This document shows positions 8,449 through 16,208 of a DNA stretch of 64,000 nt, piece by piece. Every line of letters begins with the position of its first letter. Positions within the stretch are counted from its first letter, which is position 1. The translations under genes and the position numbers were made by a program. Source of the stretch: Pseudoalteromonas phenolica (GTDB taxonomy: Bacteria; Pseudomonadota; Gammaproteobacteria; Enterobacterales; Alteromonadaceae); the NCBI RefSeq assembly GCF_005886345.1, contig NZ_PNEC01000003.1:1-64000 (forward strand). Reading direction: 5' to 3'. The notes below the pieces were generated by a model. The model was not told where the DNA came from and made no database searches. It saw only the letters and a program-made list of their open reading frames with translations.

Positions 8449-8475
8449 ATTAGCCCTTTATAGGGCTAATCTTTT
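8449..8475 (+). terminator. Terminator after nhaC
   Basis: A 9-bp stem ATTAGCCCT/AGGGCTAAT with a TTAT loop, then CTTTT. It lies in the 40-nt gap before pepN, so readthrough may occur. Confidence 0.65.
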
Positions 8476-8486
8476 AAGGAACATAT

Positions 8487-11084
8487 ATGCAGACTAAGCC
8501 ACAAGCCAAATACTTAAAGAATTATCAAACACCTTCTCATACTGTTAGTAACTTTGAACTAGATGTTGAGTTACATCCTACAGAGACAAAGGTAAAAGCT
8601 AAAGCAACATATCAATGTAATCGCGCAGAAGCGACGTTAAGATTAGATGGTGTTGATTTGCAACTCAATACAGTTAGAGTAAACGGCGAAGACTTTAAAG
8701 ACTATGTTCAAGAACCTACAAGTTTAACCCTGTCGAATTTACCCGAAAAATTTACGCTAGAAATTGAAAATACTATTTCACCAAGCACCAACACATCTTT
8801 AGAGGGGCTGTATTTATCTGAAGGCGCCTATTGCACACAATGCGAAGCGGAAGGTTTTAGAAAAATCACCTATTTTCTTGATCGCCCCGATGTGCTTAGT
8901 GATTATTTAGTAACAATCACAGCAGAAAAAAATATTCCTTATTTATTATCTAACGGTAACAAAATCTCAGAGGGTGAACTACCTGATGGACGTCATTATA
9001 CCAAGTGGCAAGATCCTCATAAAAAACCTAGTTATTTATTTGCACTCGTTGCCGGTGATTTTGATGTATTGAAAGATAAGTTTACGACTCGCAGTGGTCG
9101 AGAAGTTGATTTAGAAATTTTTGTGGACAAGGGCAATTTAAGTAAAGCTCCACACGCAATGAGATCATTAATCAATGCAATGAAGTGGGATGAAGCTCGC
9201 TTTAACCTTGAGTATGACCTTGATATTTATATGATAGTTGCTGTTGATTTCTTTAATATGGGCGCTATGGAGAATAAAGGCCTTAATGTATTTAATAGTG
9301 CCTGTGTCTTAGCAAATCAACAGACAGCAACTGACAGGGATTACCACACGATAGAATCTATTGTTGGTCATGAATACTTCCATAATTGGACTGGAAACCG
9401 TGTTACGTGTCGTGATTGGTTCCAGTTATCTTTGAAAGAGGGGTTAACTGTATTTAGAGATCAGGAGTTTAGCAGTGACTTGGGCTCAAGAGCACTGAAT
9501 CGTATTGATGCAGTTATGGCGATGAGAACGCATCAGTTTGCCGAAGATTCTGGTCCAATGGCGCATCCAATTCGTCCTGAAAAAGTAATTGAGATGAATA
9601 ACTTCTATACAGTTACGGTGTATAACAAAGGCGCAGAAGTTATTCGTATGATGCACACTCTATTAGGTGAAGAAAACTTCCAAAAGGGTATGCAGCTATA
9701 TTTCCAGCGTCATGATGGACAAGCAGTAACCTGTGATGACTTTGTTTCAGCAATGAATGATGCAAGCGGTAAGTGTTTAAATCAATTTAAGCTTTGGTAT
9801 AGCCAATTTGGCACACCGAAAATTAAAGTAAAGACTGAATATAAACAAAATGAACAAAAATTTGTTCTTAAACTAGAGCAAATACATGCAGCTTCTGATC
9901 CTGTTACTCAGCCTCTTCATATACCTTTCGCAATTGAACTACTCGATGAAGAGGGGAATAGTTTACCTTTATCTATAAATGGTCACAGTGTAGGTTCTGT
10001 TTTGGAGTTAACAGAACATACTGCCAGCTATGAATTTGAAAATATTTATAAGCGACCAATACCTGTACTGTTAGAAAATTTCTCAGCACCATGTATTGTT
10101 GAATATGATTATCAGCTTACTGATCTTCTACATATTTTGAAACATGCATCGAGTGACTACTCTCGTTGGGAAGCTGCACAGCGCGCATTTATCCTAGAAA
10201 TTAAATCAGCTGTTTGTTCATTAGAACAACAAAAACAAGTTAATATCTCAGAAGAGCTATTGAATGTATTAGCCTCAGTTTTAAAAGAAGAAAATACGGA
10301 TAAGGCTCTTATTTCAGAATTAATACGTTTGCCTAACTTTGATACGGTTAGTGCTGAGTTCGATTGTATTCCTGTTACTGAATTAGTTGCTATTTTTAAA
10401 CAATTTGAGCAACAAATAGCAACTGAGTTGAATAGTGAACTTAAAGCGGCTTATGTTAATAGTATTGAAAATGGTGAGGTGAGTGCTGCCGCTGTAGCAG
10501 CTAGAAGTTTAAAATCTATAACGTTATATTATTTAGCACAAACGCCAGATAGTGATGTTAGCAGTTGGCTAGAATCAAATTGCACGCAAGAAAATATGAC
10601 ATTAAATCTGGCCGCTTTAAAAGCGGCAAAATCTGCGGATCACAGTTGTGCTGAACAATTAATTACCGAATTTGATGCAAATTGGCGACATGATCCTCTA
10701 GTTATGGATAAGTGGTTTGCACTACAAGCCTGTACAAATAATGATGGTGCGGTAGAGCTAGTTAAATCTTTATATGATCATCCTTGTTTTGATAAGAGTA
10801 ATCCAAATCGTGTCAGGGCATTAGTAGGTCAATTTACAAGAAGTAATCCTGCGCAGTTCCACCGCCTTGATGGGAAAGGCTATGAATTATTAGCAGACTT
10901 ACTCATCGAACTAAACGACATAAACCCTCAAAATGCATCAAGAATGGTAACGCCTTTTATGTCATGGCAACGTTATGATGAGCAACGTCAATCTTTAATT
11001 AAAACTCAACTTAAACGGATCGCCGCGATTGAAAACTTAAGCGATGATTTATTTGAGAAAGTTGATAAGGCTTTGAACGCTTAA
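8487..11084 (+). CDS. pepN: Aminopeptidase N (M1 family zinc metallopeptidase)
   Basis: A cytoplasmic broad-specificity aminopeptidase that completes the breakdown of peptides. Its 865 residues match the PepN type. The exopeptidase motif GAMEN lies at about 258-262. Zinc ligands are in HEYFHNWTGNR (H295, H299) with the distal Glu in SLKEGLTVF, and catalytic E296 is present. The C-terminal helical DUF3458 domain is complete. The ribosome-binding site AAGGA precedes the ATG. The DUF2835 gene starts on the very next nucleotide after its stop. Confidence 0.97.
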   Translation: MQTKPQAKYLKNYQTPSHTVSNFELDVELHPTETKVKAKATYQCNRAEATLRLDGVDLQLNTVRVNGEDFKDYVQEPTSLTLSNLPEKFTLEIENTISPSTNTSLEGLYLSEGAYCTQCEAEGFRKITYFLDRPDVLSDYLVTITAEKNIPYLLSNGNKISEGELPDGRHYTKWQDPHKKPSYLFALVAGDFDVLKDKFTTRSGREVDLEIFVDKGNLSKAPHAMRSLINAMKWDEARFNLEYDLDIYMIVAVDFFNMGAMENKGLNVFNSACVLANQQTATDRDYHTIESIVGHEYFHNWTGNRVTCRDWFQLSLKEGLTVFRDQEFSSDLGSRALNRIDAVMAMRTHQFAEDSGPMAHPIRPEKVIEMNNFYTVTVYNKGAEVIRMMHTLLGEENFQKGMQLYFQRHDGQAVTCDDFVSAMNDASGKCLNQFKLWYSQFGTPKIKVKTEYKQNEQKFVLKLEQIHAASDPVTQPLHIPFAIELLDEEGNSLPLSINGHSVGSVLELTEHTASYEFENIYKRPIPVLLENFSAPCIVEYDYQLTDLLHILKHASSDYSRWEAAQRAFILEIKSAVCSLEQQKQVNISEELLNVLASVLKEENTDKALISELIRLPNFDTVSAEFDCIPVTELVAIFKQFEQQIATELNSELKAAYVNSIENGEVSAAAVAARSLKSITLYYLAQTPDSDVSSWLESNCTQENMTLNLAALKAAKSADHSCAEQLITEFDANWRHDPLVMDKWFALQACTNNDGAVELVKSLYDHPCFDKSNPNRVRALVGQFTRSNPAQFHRLDGKGYELLADLLIELNDINPQNASRMVTPFMSWQRYDEQRQSLIKTQLKRIAAIENLSDDLFEKVDKALNA

Positions 11085-11306
11085 ATGGTGGAGTATTATT
11101 TCTATCTCAGTCTTACTTATGATGAATGTATGGCCTATTATAAAGGTGATTTTGAGTTTATTCAGGTAACAGAAGATAGTGGGAAAAGAATACGTTTTCC
11201 CGCTGCTCATATTAGACGTTTTGTTAGCTCTATAGGGGTAAGAGGGCGCTTTAAGCTCTCTTTAACTAGCCAAAATAGCTTTGTTTCTCTCGAGAAAATC
11301 GCATGA
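11085..11306 (+). CDS. DUF2835 family protein
   Basis: A 73-residue protein with the DUF2835 pattern: YYFYLSLTYDECMAYYKGD near the start, RIRFPAAHIRRFV in the middle and IGVRGRFKLSLTSQNSF at the end. The family is confined to gammaproteobacteria and has no assigned function. The ATG directly abuts the pepN stop, with no spacer, suggesting reinitiation coupling to pepN. It is small, basic and without membrane segments, hence probably cytoplasmic. Confidence 0.88.
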   Translation: MVEYYFYLSLTYDECMAYYKGDFEFIQVTEDSGKRIRFPAAHIRRFVSSIGVRGRFKLSLTSQNSFVSLEKIA

Positions 11307-11431
11307 AACTTAAGCTTTAATAACTTCTTAGCTAACTAAACCCCCCAGTATTTACTTCTTGAAAGTAAGAATAAAATATTATTATCTTAATGTTCAAAGC
11401 ATTAATTTGAGATAATTTTTAAGAATAGGAT

Positions 11432-11461
11432 TTGTTATAAGACAGAATTACGTGTTATAAA
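11432..11461 (+). promoter_or_regulatory. Candidate sigma-70 promoter of the DUF1302 operon
   Basis: TTGTTA (11432-11437) and TATAAA (11456-11461) are separated by 18 bp. A 17-bp spacing with TTATAA is an alternative. The palindrome at 11467-11484 begins where transcription should start, so a bound protein would block the promoter. Confidence 0.5.
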
Positions 11462-11466
11462 TTATC

Positions 11467-11484
11467 TGGTAAGACGTCTTACCA
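11467..11484. promoter_or_regulatory. Perfect 18-bp palindromic operator candidate
   Basis: TGGTAAGACGTCTTACCA is an exact inverted repeat. Its half-site TGGTAAGAC resembles those bound by GntR/FadR-subfamily repressors such as PdhR and FadR, whose sites carry TGGT...ACCA. The position over the predicted transcription start fits repression. The regulator itself is not in the window. Confidence 0.6.
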
Positions 11485-11622
11485 TGAGTAAAGTCGTGTC
11501 CAGAACAAGAAAATAGTAACTTTCTTTGCAGTGAATTTGAGTTTTTTGATGTTCGCTTCTAATGTTACTTCAATATAAAAACAACAACTTGATTAAAATA
11601 ACCCGAATAGGGGGAACGCATA

Positions 11623-13734
11623 ATGATTAAAAGAGCGCTCTTTGTTCCAAACAAAATAATGCTCGGCCTTGCTGCCACTGTTGCTGTGACAAGTGCAAAT
11701 GTTTCAGCTGCCAATTTTCAGGTCGGTGACTTTGATATCACATTTGATTCTACATTTTCATATGGTCAAAGCATCCGAGTTGAAGACAGAGATTTCCAAT
11801 ATATAGGTAAAAGTAACCATCCAAGATTTGATTGGAGTGGTTATAACGCAAGCTTTGGAAACACTAAATACAGTCCTGCCGAGGTTTGGGCGCATTCAGG
11901 TGCATATTCTAATAATGGTGATGCAGGTAATCTAAACTTTGATTCTGGTGATACTTTTTCTCAACTTATCAAAGGCACGCACGAGTTAGGTATTAACTCA
12001 GATAGTTGGGGTATCTTCTCTCGCTTCATGTACTTTAAAGACTTTGCGATGGAAGATGGAGAATTTGCTTATAGCAATCCTGTTTCAGGTCAGAAGGTTG
12101 ACCCTTGTGCAGACAAAAGCACAAAAGAGCAAGTGTGTTCAGATTTCCGTTTACTAGATGCTTTCATTTGGGCGGATTTTGATATCAATGATGGCAAAAA
12201 CCCTCTATCAGTGCGTATAGGCCAACAAGTAGTTAACTGGGGTGAAAGTACACTCATCTCTCACGGTATCAACGTAAACCCTGTTGATATCGACCGTTTA
12301 AGAGCGCCCGGTTCAGAGTTAAAAGAAGCGTTTATTCCGGTAGGTATGTTCTGGGCTTCATTAGGAATTACTGAAAATGTGACTTTAGAAGGTTTTTATC
12401 AGTATCAATGGCATGAAACTCGACTTCCAGCATCAGGTAGTTATTTCTCTACCAACGATTTTGCCTCTGAAAATGGTTATATGCAAAATGTTCAGCTAGG
12501 TTTCACTTCAAACCCTGATATTGATTTGCACTATTTAACAGAGTCTTTAAACAGCCTTTATACTGACGCAGCAGCAGCACTTGTTGCCCAAGGTATTGAG
12601 CCAACTGAAGAACTCGTTGCTCAGACTGCTGCTTCTATGTATATGGCATATCCAACCAAAGTTGCTTTAAAAGGTAAAGGTCTCAATGGTAAAAACGAGC
12701 CTAGTGATGCGGGGCAATTCGGTATTCGTCTAGGTATGTTCGCGCCAGAATTAAATGATACTGAATTTGCTCTGTATTATATTAATTACCATAGCCGCCG
12801 TCCTTTAATTTCAGGTAAAGCTTCAAACTTCCAGGCAGATGCACTTGCACAAGACCTTGCTTATATCAATGCTAATACGATTGATGAAAATAACGTTACA
12901 AACCTGAATGCCTTCACTCAAGCAACGATTACATATCCAGAAGATATCAAGTTATACGGTCTGAGTTTTAACACGGCAATTGGTGAGACAGCGTTCTCGG
13001 GTGAATTCTCTTATCGTCAAGATGAGCCATTGCAGATTGATGATGTTGAACTTCTTTATGCGGGTATGGCTGAACAGCTAGCTTATTCTGGTATTCGCAC
13101 AGATTTTAGTAGCCTTTCACAATTAAGTGCAGCCGATGAAGTTAGCTATGTTGGACCAGGTGAAGTTGCACAGGGTTATATCTTAAAAGATTCAATGCAA
13201 CTTCAATTTACCGCAACGCATTTATTTGGACCATCTCTAGGTGCAGATAGTTGGGCTGTTGTTGGTGAGATTGGCGGTGTAACAATCAAAGATATGCCTA
13301 GCTACGACGAACTTCGCTTGAATGTAGCCGGTACTGGTCGAAGTGGCACGATTGAGGGGTATCAACCATTTAAAGACAATGGTGCTGACTATGATTTACT
13401 TCATGTCGCTCTATCAAATGGTCCAGAGACTAACCCATTCCCAACAGCGTCATCTTGGGGTTATCGTTTAATTGCCAAGGGGGATTACAATAACCTTTTT
13501 GCTGGCGTGAACTTTTCACCTCGTATCGTGTTCTCACATGACGTAAATGGTACGACGCCTGATCCTATGTATCTATTTGTCGAAGACAGAAAGTCTTTAG
13601 GTATGACGATGAACTTCACTTATCAGAATGCTTGGTCATTTGACTTTAGCTACAACACATTCTGGGGTGGTGGTGCAACTAATACCTTTGCAGACCGCGA
13701 CTTTGTCTCTTTCAATATTAAGTATTCAATTTAA
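11623..13734 (+). CDS. DUF1302 family outer-membrane protein
   Basis: A 703-residue protein with a signal peptide (cleavage near VSAANF, about residue 29). After it come alternating aromatic/hydrophobic strands, an aspartate/glycine-rich composition and a C-terminal strand VSFNIKYSI, all consistent with an outer-membrane beta-barrel. The motif RIGQQVVNWGESTLISHGIN (about 195-214) is characteristic of DUF1302. Two cysteines (in DPCADKS and EQVCSD, about residues 163-172) could form a loop disulfide. It is the first gene of a four-gene cluster with DUF1329, a YCF48-like protein and an RND protein. In other proteobacteria the family occurs in clusters for hydrophobic compounds, so a channel role is inferred. 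Confidence 0.88.
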   Translation: MIKRALFVPNKIMLGLAATVAVTSANVSAANFQVGDFDITFDSTFSYGQSIRVEDRDFQYIGKSNHPRFDWSGYNASFGNTKYSPAEVWAHSGAYSNNGDAGNLNFDSGDTFSQLIKGTHELGINSDSWGIFSRFMYFKDFAMEDGEFAYSNPVSGQKVDPCADKSTKEQVCSDFRLLDAFIWADFDINDGKNPLSVRIGQQVVNWGESTLISHGINVNPVDIDRLRAPGSELKEAFIPVGMFWASLGITENVTLEGFYQYQWHETRLPASGSYFSTNDFASENGYMQNVQLGFTSNPDIDLHYLTESLNSLYTDAAAALVAQGIEPTEELVAQTAASMYMAYPTKVALKGKGLNGKNEPSDAGQFGIRLGMFAPELNDTEFALYYINYHSRRPLISGKASNFQADALAQDLAYINANTIDENNVTNLNAFTQATITYPEDIKLYGLSFNTAIGETAFSGEFSYRQDEPLQIDDVELLYAGMAEQLAYSGIRTDFSSLSQLSAADEVSYVGPGEVAQGYILKDSMQLQFTATHLFGPSLGADSWAVVGEIGGVTIKDMPSYDELRLNVAGTGRSGTIEGYQPFKDNGADYDLLHVALSNGPETNPFPTASSWGYRLIAKGDYNNLFAGVNFSPRIVFSHDVNGTTPDPMYLFVEDRKSLGMTMNFTYQNAWSFDFSYNTFWGGGATNTFADRDFVSFNIKYSI

Positions 13735-13745
13735 GGGCTTGTTAT

Positions 13746-15113
13746 ATGTTTAAAAAACCAAGCATGATTGCAGCAACGATAATAACAATGATGGCTGCAC
13801 CAATCGCATCGGCTAAAATGACAGCTGAGCAAACTGCACGCTTAGGTGCTGACTTAACGCCAATTGGCGCCGAAAAAGCAGGCAATGCAGACGGTTCAAT
13901 TCCAGCATGGACTGGTGGTATTACTAAACCACCTGCAGGTTTTCAGCCTGGTATGCACCACATCGACCCTTATGCGGACGATAAAGTTATCTTAACTATC
14001 GATAAGAGTAATCTTGAAAAGCATAAAAACTTATTGAGTCCGGGCCAAATTGCGTTATTTGAAACGTACCCTGACACGTTTAAAATGAACATTTACCCAA
14101 CTCGTCGTAGTGCTGCATACCCTCAGTTCGTTTATGATGCTACCAAGAAATATGCACAAACTGCAGAGCTAATTGAAGGTGGCAATGGTATTAAAAATAC
14201 CGCTATTGGTATTCCATTCCCAGTACCTGCAAATGGTTTAGAAGCAATTTGGAACCATTTACTACGTTACCGTGGTCTATCAATAGCACGTTTTGGTGGG
14301 CAAGCAATGCCAACTGCGTCTGGTTCTTATAATATTATCGGTTTTGATGAAAAGCTGCTTGTAAAATATTCTGATCCTGCGGCAACACCTGAAGCACTGC
14401 AAGAGTCGAATGTACTATTTAAGTTCAAGCAAAAAGTAACTGAACCAGCAAGACTTGCTGGCACCGCGCTTCTTGTTCATGAAACAATGGACCAAATTTT
14501 AACACCTCGACAAGCTTGGACATATAACACAGGTCAACGCCGTGTTCGTCGTGCACCAAATGTTGCGTATGATGCACCTGGAACAGCGTCAGATAGTCTT
14601 CGTACAACAGATGACTTCGATATGTTCAATGGTTCACCAAACCGATATGAGTGGACTTTGAAGGGTAAGCAGGAAATGTATATCCCTTACAATAGCTACA
14701 AGCTTCACAGCGATAAGTTAAAATATGATGACATCTTACTTGCAGGTCATATCAACCCTGAGCATGTGCGCTATGAGAAGCACAGAGTATGGGTAGTTGA
14801 GGCAAACCTCAAAGACGGCACACGTCATATTTATAAGAAGCGCGTTTTCTATATTGACGAAGATAGCTGGCAGATCCATGTAACAGATATTTATGATAAC
14901 CGTGATCAAATGTACCGCGTTGCAATGGCACATGGTCTGAATTACTACGATGTGCCTACTCATTGGAGTACTTTAGACGTATATCATGATTTAAATTCTC
15001 GTCGTTACTTAGCTATTGGTCTTGATAACGAAGAGTCAATGTATGATTTCACACAGTCATTCAATGACAATGAGTTTACGCAAAGTGCACTTCGTCGCGA
15101 AGGTAAGCGCTAA
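13746..15113 (+). CDS. DUF1329 family periplasmic/outer-membrane protein (LolA/LolB-like)
   Basis: A 455-residue protein with a signal peptide ending IASAK. Family hallmarks are RLGADLTPIGAEKAGNADGS directly after it, the IPAWTGGI segment, FPVPANGLEAIWNHLLRYRG, and RVRRAPNVAYDAPG. DUF1329 is regarded as related to the LolA/LolB lipoprotein-sorting fold, which carries lipids in a hydrophobic groove; no lipobox cysteine is seen here, so it is probably soluble and periplasmic. It begins 11 nt after the DUF1302 stop with TTTAAGGGC upstream. The DUF1302-DUF1329 pairing is widespread. The cargo is unknown. Confidence 0.87.
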   Translation: MFKKPSMIAATIITMMAAPIASAKMTAEQTARLGADLTPIGAEKAGNADGSIPAWTGGITKPPAGFQPGMHHIDPYADDKVILTIDKSNLEKHKNLLSPGQIALFETYPDTFKMNIYPTRRSAAYPQFVYDATKKYAQTAELIEGGNGIKNTAIGIPFPVPANGLEAIWNHLLRYRGLSIARFGGQAMPTASGSYNIIGFDEKLLVKYSDPAATPEALQESNVLFKFKQKVTEPARLAGTALLVHETMDQILTPRQAWTYNTGQRRVRRAPNVAYDAPGTASDSLRTTDDFDMFNGSPNRYEWTLKGKQEMYIPYNSYKLHSDKLKYDDILLAGHINPEHVRYEKHRVWVVEANLKDGTRHIYKKRVFYIDEDSWQIHVTDIYDNRDQMYRVAMAHGLNYYDVPTHWSTLDVYHDLNSRRYLAIGLDNEESMYDFTQSFNDNEFTQSALRREGKR

Positions 15114-15127
15114 TATTCTTTAATAAA

Positions 15128-15155
15128 AAAGTGGCTGTCACCCAGCCACTTTATT
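15128..15155 (+). terminator. Hairpin between DUF1329 and YCF48-like genes
   Basis: A 10-bp stem AAAGTGGCTG/CAGCCACTTT (15128-15137, 15143-15152) with a 5-nt loop is followed by only a short T-run. It is probably a partial terminator or an mRNA-stabilising element that sets lower expression of the two downstream genes. Confidence 0.55.
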
Positions 15156-15209
15156 CAACATTCAAGACAATTTCCTTTGTCTTCGACAACAGATGTTCGA
15201 GTATTCAGC

Positions 15210-16208
15210 ATGAAATTTAATCAGTACGCGTTTTGCTTAATGGCAGCTTTCTCTTCTTTTGAAGTATTATCAGCACCGCCAGTTTCACTTCAAGTTGCAA
15301 AACCACATACAACATTATTTGCAGACATTGATAGCACAGATAACCGAGTCATTGCCGTCGGTAAATTTGGCACTATTGTGACTTCAGCAGATGGACATAC
15401 TTGGCAACAAGCTGAAGTGCCAGTTCAATCTCTTCTAACAGCTGTCACAATAAAGTCTGATAAATCAGCATGGGCTTGTGGCCATGATGCAACCATAGTA
15501 CATAGCTCAGATAATGGTAAAACTTGGCAATTGCAGCAGTATTTACCTGAAAAAGGTAAACCGTGTTTAGATATTGAATTTATAGATGATAATACTGGGT
15601 TTGCTATTGGTGCTTACGGCATGTTTTATAAAACATCTAACGGCGGTCAAACTTGGCAATCTCAATTCATCAGTGATTTTGTGCACCCTGATGACAAAGA
15701 ATATCTTAAAGAGCTAAAGCAAGATGATCCTGAAGCCTATCAAGATGAAATTAAATTTATTCTCCCGCACTTTAATCGCTTACTGATAAAAGATAATGTT
15801 TTTTATCTCGTTGGTGAAATGGGCTTAGTTGCTAAAAGTGAAGACAATGGCATGTCCTGGCAGAAATTCGAAGAGTTTTATTCAGGTTCATTCTTTAGTG
15901 TAAACGAAACAGCCGATGGACAGATTATGGTTGCAGGATTAAGAGGGAATGCTTTTATTAAGCCCCCAAATAGTATTGATTTTGCTGAAATTGAAATACC
16001 GCAAACGGCTTCAATTAATTCGATTTTACCATCTAATGATTCATCTCTACTTTTTGCAAACTCTGGGTTAATCCACTCTTTCGATGGTAATCAGGTAATT
16101 AGTGAGCAACTGCCTTCAGGTCATGCAATTTTGTCAGCGACTATATTTAACAATAAAGTAATTATGGCAACAGAAAAAGGGCTAATTACTTGGGGAGATA
16201 TCAAGTAA
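15210..16208 (+). CDS. YCF48-like beta-propeller protein (BNR/Asp-box repeats)
   Basis: A 332-residue secreted protein. I place the start at 15210 (MKFNQYAFCLM) because it gives a clean signal peptide ending VLSAPP; an upstream TTG adds eleven unlikely residues. It has repeated S-x-D-x-G-x-TW Asp-box motifs (SADGHTWQQ, SSDNGKTWQL, TSNGGQTWQS, SEDNGMSWQK), which mark a propeller fold. Homologues (YCF48/HCF136) help assemble photosystem II in phototrophs; in heterotrophs they occur beside MMPL/RND proteins. Its stop codon overlaps the RND start by 1 nt, so the two are made together and probably interact in the periplasm. Confidence 0.87.
   Translation: MKFNQYAFCLMAAFSSFEVLSAPPVSLQVAKPHTTLFADIDSTDNRVIAVGKFGTIVTSADGHTWQQAEVPVQSLLTAVTIKSDKSAWACGHDATIVHSSDNGKTWQLQQYLPEKGKPCLDIEFIDDNTGFAIGAYGMFYKTSNGGQTWQSQFISDFVHPDDKEYLKELKQDDPEAYQDEIKFILPHFNRLLIKDNVFYLVGEMGLVAKSEDNGMSWQKFEEFYSGSFFSVNETADGQIMVAGLRGNAFIKPPNSIDFAEIEIPQTASINSILPSNDSSLLFANSGLIHSFDGNQVISEQLPSGHAILSATIFNNKVIMATEKGLITWGDIK

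Larger units (their letters stand above)
11307..11622. other. Intergenic control region upstream of DUF1302 gene
   Basis: This is 316 bp without a supportable gene. It contains a candidate promoter (11432-11461), a perfect 18-bp palindrome at its predicted start site (11467-11484), then an untranslated leader of about 140 nt ending in GGGGGAA before the DUF1302 ATG. I see no convincing terminator for pepN-DUF2835 in it. Confidence 0.6.
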
